64,000 bases of DNA. Origin: JBAYST01 sp034932745. GTDB taxonomy: Bacteria > Bacillota_I > Bacilli_A > RFN20 > CAG-826. Below, piece by piece: positions 61,361-64,000 of this stretch. The translations under genes and the position numbers were made by a program. The stretch lies in assembly GCA_034932745.1 (NCBI GenBank), contig JAYFOJ010000003.1, forward strand, positions 62,001 to 126,000, read 5' to 3'. Each line of letters starts with the position of its first letter. Position 1 is the stretch's first letter. The notes beneath the pieces were generated by a model. The model was not told the DNA's origin. It ran no database searches and saw only the letters and a list, made by a program, of their open reading frames with translations.

Positions 61361-61396
61361 TAAAAAACACTCTAGATTTTACTCTAAAGTGTTAAT
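61361..61396 (-). terminator. Terminator of the nadE-efp-yneF genes (minus strand)
   Basis: On the minus strand AACACTTTAGA / TCTAGAGTGTT (one G-U pair), 6-base loop and T tract, eight bases after the yneF stop. Confidence 0.85.
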
Positions 61397-61403
61397 TATT
61401 TTG

Positions 61404-61625
61404 TTACTTTTGTGAGTTAACATTTCGCATGATTTCGCGAATCTGTTTCTCACTAGCTGGACGGCCCATCGAAGCGAACATTGCTCTAATCATTTTCTCA
61501 TTAATTGGCGGATTCTCTTTGATCTGTTTTTGGAACCACCAACGAGCGATGAAGAACCCTGCAATACCCCCGACGAGAAGTACTCCGACGAGAGAGAGAA
61601 CGAAGACCCAAATTTCAATAGTCAT
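61404..61625 (-). CDS. yneF: YneF/UPF0154 small membrane protein
   Basis: 73 residues. An N-terminal hydrophobic helix (IWVFVLSLVGVLLVGGIAGF), then the highly conserved NPPINEKMIRAMFASMGRPASEKQI region. This is the UPF0154/YneF family, nearly universal in Bacilli and of unknown function. It follows efp by 11 bases on the minus strand with AGGAGG just before its ATG. Confidence 0.95.
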   Translation of the reverse strand: MTIEIWVFVLSLVGVLLVGGIAGFFIARWWFQKQIKENPPINEKMIRAMFASMGRPASEKQIREIMRNVNSQK

Positions 61626-61636
61626 TTTTCTTCCTC

Positions 61637-62194
61637 CTATGCTCTGCCATCGTAATCGCCAGTATCAGTACGAACGAGAACGATTTCTCCATCTTCTATA
61701 AAAAGAGGGACACGAACTTTTAATCCTGTTTCTAGGATAGCATCTTTCATTGCTTTATTAACTGTATCACCGCGAACCGCTGGTTCACATTCAACAATCT
61801 TTAGAGCAACCTTTGCTGGCATGTTAATTCCGAGAATTTCATCTTCGTAAGAAACGATTTCAACAATTTCGTCACCTTTAAGGAACTTAACTTCCCATTG
61901 AAGGCGCTCTTTTGCTATTTCGATTTGTTCGTAAGTTTCTTGGTTCATAAAGACCAATGCGTCACCACTATCGTACAAGAATTGCATCTGTTTCTTTTCA
62001 AGTCTGATGGTTTCAATTCCATATCCGCTATTGCGAGAAATTTCTGTAACCGCACCAGTTCTAAGGTTCTTAACCTTGAGCTTAGCGACCATTTTTCTCA
62101 TAGCGGTCTTGTTTAAAAGGATGTCCAAAACCTGAAAGATGTTTCCTTCTTCGATAAAGTAATTACCTGGTCTTAATTCCGTTACGTTTACCAT
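61637..62194 (-). CDS. efp: Elongation factor P with atypical tip loop
   Basis: 185 residues, standard length, three OB-like domains. The start MVNVTELRPGNYFIEEGNIFQVLD and the end DTGDYDGRA are of EF-P type. The tip of domain I reads NKTAMRKM (28-35) instead of KPGKG or KPGRG, so Met32 stands where the modified Lys or Arg is found in other EF-Ps; Arg33 and Lys34 flank it. EF-P rescues ribosomes stalled at polyproline. AAAGGAG precedes the ATG. It lies downstream of nadE with its own promoter. Confidence 0.95.
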   Translation of the reverse strand: MVNVTELRPGNYFIEEGNIFQVLDILLNKTAMRKMVAKLKVKNLRTGAVTEISRNSGYGIETIRLEKKQMQFLYDSGDALVFMNQETYEQIEIAKERLQWEVKFLKGDEIVEIVSYEDEILGINMPAKVALKIVECEPAVRGDTVNKAMKDAILETGLKVRVPLFIEDGEIVLVRTDTGDYDGRA

Positions 62195-62231
62195 ATATTT
62201 ATTATTCTCCTTTCATATTAATCGCCTAATA

Positions 62232-62260
62232 ATTTTAAACAAAAGATTATTACATTACAA
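62232..62260 (-). promoter_or_regulatory. Promoter of efp with a palindrome over the -35
   Basis: On the minus strand TTGTAA (62260-62255) and TAAAAT (62237-62232), 17-bp spacer. A 7-2-7 inverted repeat TTACATT-AC-AATGTAA (62250-62265, plus-strand reading) overlaps the -35. Confidence 0.6.
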
Positions 62261-62270
62261 TGTAAAGTGA

Positions 62271-64000
62271 TTATTCGTCGAGTGAATCGACTAACGCTTG
62301 ACCGTTTGCGTCGGATGGCATTCTTAGATCTCCACGTGGAGATATTGCCACCGTTCCAACTTTCACTCCATCAGGAAGACAAGACCTTTTGAATTGATTC
62401 ATAAAGAAACGTTTTAAGAATAATTTCAGCCATTTTTTAATCACTTCTTCACTATATATGTCTTTATAAGCAATTTTAGCGAGGAATAATATCTTCTTTG
62501 GTGAGAAGTTATTTCGCAAGAAATAATATATAAAGAAATCGTTGAGTTCGTATGGGCCGACAACATCTTCAGTTTTTTGTTCTATTTCTCCATCTTTTGT
62601 CGGTAGTAATTCTGGAGATATTGGAGTATCGATTATATCTAATAATGTTTGGCGCGAATTCTCATGATCTTGAGCGTATTGATTAACCAACGCTCTTACT
62701 AAAGTTTTAGGAATCGAAGCATTAACGCCGTACATCGACATATGATCACCACCATACGTAGTCCAGCCTAAACAAAGTTCGCTTAAATCTCCAGTTCCGA
62801 CCATTAAGGCTCCGATTTTGTTTCCATAATCCATCAAAACTTGAGTTCTTTCGCGCGCTTGTGCGTTTTCAAAAGTCGTGCTTCGGTCACCTTCATCGAG
62901 TTCGATGTCTTTAAAATGTTGCTTAATTGAATCTTTTATATCTATTTCTTTGAAAGAAGCGCCTAGTTCTTCTGAAAGACGTATCGAGTTATTATGAGTT
63001 CTAGCGCTCGTTCCAAAACATGGCAAATTGACCGCGACAATATCTTTGAGATCTCGATTCATAATTTTGAATGCCTCGACTGTCACCAAAAGGGCTAGAG
63101 TCGAATCAAGACCACCGCTCAGGCCGATGATGGCTTTTTTATTGTTTGAAGCTTCTAGACGCTTTTTAAGCCCCATTGCTTGCATTTTAAGAATTAATCG
63201 ATATCTTTCGGAGGCTTCTATATTGTTTGATAGAACAAATGGATTCTTTTTAATGTTAAAAGTAATCGACGGCACTTGTAGAGGCATTTCAAAATCAATA
63301 ATTCTATATTCACCACTTATAGTGGTATAAGTACTCATTCTTCTTCTTTCGTTTAAAAGTTTCTCGACATCGATTTCACTGATAATCGTTTCATTTGTAA
63401 AAATTTCCGACTCTTTTTGGATCTTTCCATTTTCAGCGATGATATTATGGCCGCCGAAAACTAAATCGGTTGTCGATTCACCGTTTCCAGAACAGGCATA
63501 TAGGTAGGCACAAATTAGACGTGCAGATGTCGAGGACACTAAACTTCGGCGATAGTCTCCTTTCCCGACTAACTCATTAGATGCAGATAAATTAACGATT
63601 ATTGTCGCACCATTCATTGCCGCTTTAGTTGAAGGCGTATTAGGAACCCAAAGATCTTCACATATTTCTGCACCGACAATCATTTTTTGATAAGCAGCGT
63701 TTCTAAATAACAGTTTTGTACCAAAAGGATAATACTTTCCAGAAATTGCAATTTCACTATTCTCGCTTAAAGCGGGCTTAAACTGTCGAGCTTCGTAAAA
63801 TTCGTTATAGTTAGGAATATATGATTTAGGAATAACACCGAGTATTACCCCTTTATAAATAGCGATTGCGCAGTTAAAAATTGCGTTATCTTTTTCTAAA
63901 GGCGCACCAATAAAAAGTAATGCATCAGTTTTCTTTGAAAACTCAACTACTAGTTCGATTCCTTTTTCGACTTGTTCTTGAATGCCATTTTGCAAGAACA
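62271..64000 (-). CDS. nadE: Glutamine-dependent NAD+ synthetase, N-terminus outside window
   Basis: At least 575 residues visible. N-terminal nitrilase-like glutaminase domain with the Glu-Lys-Cys nucleophile site (GAEICEDLWVPN, Cys) and a linker; then the NAD synthase domain with ATP pyrophosphatase loop GLSGGLDSTLAL (about residues 290-301 of the visible part), GTGDLSELCLGWTTYGGDHMSMYGVNASIPKT and a normal C-terminus. It makes NAD+ from deamido-NAD+. The frame continues past the window edge with no start codon with SD; the TTG at 63995 is not the true start. NadD in this window makes its substrate. Confidence 0.95.
   Translation of the reverse strand, partial: FLQNGIQEQVEKGIELVVEFSKKTDALLFIGAPLEKDNAIFNCAIAIYKGVILGVIPKSYIPNYNEFYEARQFKPALSENSEIAISGKYYPFGTKLLFRNAAYQKMIVGAEICEDLWVPNTPSTKAAMNGATIIVNLSASNELVGKGDYRRSLVSSTSARLICAYLYACSGNGESTTDLVFGGHNIIAENGKIQKESEIFTNETIISEIDVEKLLNERRRMSTYTTISGEYRIIDFEMPLQVPSITFNIKKNPFVLSNNIEASERYRLILKMQAMGLKKRLEASNNKKAIIGLSGGLDSTLALLVTVEAFKIMNRDLKDIVAVNLPCFGTSARTHNNSIRLSEELGASFKEIDIKDSIKQHFKDIELDEGDRSTTFENAQARERTQVLMDYGNKIGALMVGTGDLSELCLGWTTYGGDHMSMYGVNASIPKTLVRALVNQYAQDHENSRQTLLDIIDTPISPELLPTKDGEIEQKTEDVVGPYELNDFFIYYFLRNNFSPKKILFLAKIAYKDIYSEEVIKKWLKLFLKRFFMNQFKRSCLPDGVKVGTVAISPRGDLRMPSDANGQALVDSLDE

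Noticed and set aside
1..64000. CRISPR arrays, tRNA or rRNA genes, insertion sequences, prophage
   Set aside because: No repeat-spacer array, cloverleaf sequences, transposase or phage structural genes were found while reading both strands.

Overview
The window is a 64 kb piece of a low-GC chromosome of a Bacillota organism, most likely class Bacilli on the branch near Erysipelotrichales and the Acholeplasma/Izemoplasma/RF39 side of the Mollicutes. The evidence is gene order shared with Bacillus (tig-lon-engB, rplU-prp-rpmA-obgE, ruvAB-secDF-recJ-rel-hisS-aspS, nusB-xseAB-dxs, xerD-deoB, yqeGH-yqeI-nadD-yqeK, plsY divergent from parEC, nadE-efp). TGA acts as a stop codon: ruvB, nusB and yqeI end with it at their expected lengths, so this is code 11 and not the Mycoplasma code. 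AdhE and two [FeFe]-hydrogenase-type proteins indicate an anaerobic fermenter. Placement below class level is inference.

Layout: (1) 1-2.3 kb, accessory: a small membrane protein/XRE operon behind a promoter with paired direct repeats, then three unknown exported or hypothetical proteins. (2) 2.4-10.3 kb, redox and H2 cluster: rex, adhE, a thioredoxin-like ferredoxin, a sensory-type [FeFe] hydrogenase with PAS domain, a SpoIIE-type phosphatase and a group B [FeFe] hydrogenase, behind a promoter with two unusual inverted repeats that look like diverged Rex operators. (3) 10.3-14.6 kb: ABC exporter, methyltransferase, nitroreductase and a repeat-helix protein. (4) 14.7-31.2 kb, housekeeping: tig, lon, engB, a T-box and valS, a 59-residue micropeptide, radC, an L21 leader with rplU-prp-rpmA, obgE, ruvAB, a degenerate secDF, recJ. 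(5) 31.2-34.3 kb: three lipoproteins where Bacillus has apt. (6) 34.4-50 kb: rel, hisS (with a Cys/His-rich tail), aspS, tkt, asp23-like, nusB, xseAB, dxs, dinB, xerD, deoB. (7) 49.9-52.3 kb: a substrate-binding lipoprotein and permease without ATPase, and a solitary PemK/MazF-like protein. (8) 52.6-64 kb, mainly minus strand: nadD-yqeK fusion, yqeI, yqeH, yqeG, parC, parE; plus-strand plsY; then yneF, efp and a nadE that runs off the window.

Three themes recur and may be the least described part. Several genes have a -10 box so close to the start codon that the mRNA would be leaderless or nearly so (the minus gene at 2308, the lipoprotein at 31259, rel, dinB). Several starts have their Shine-Dalgarno sequence inside the 3' arm of a hairpin or terminator (micropeptide at 21888, PemK-like at 51710, yqeG). 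A direct-repeat element of TTAGTAG-like units at 11-bp period occurs three times, each time just after a stop codon (44686, 52276, 61195). No tRNA, rRNA, CRISPR array, IS element or prophage gene was found.
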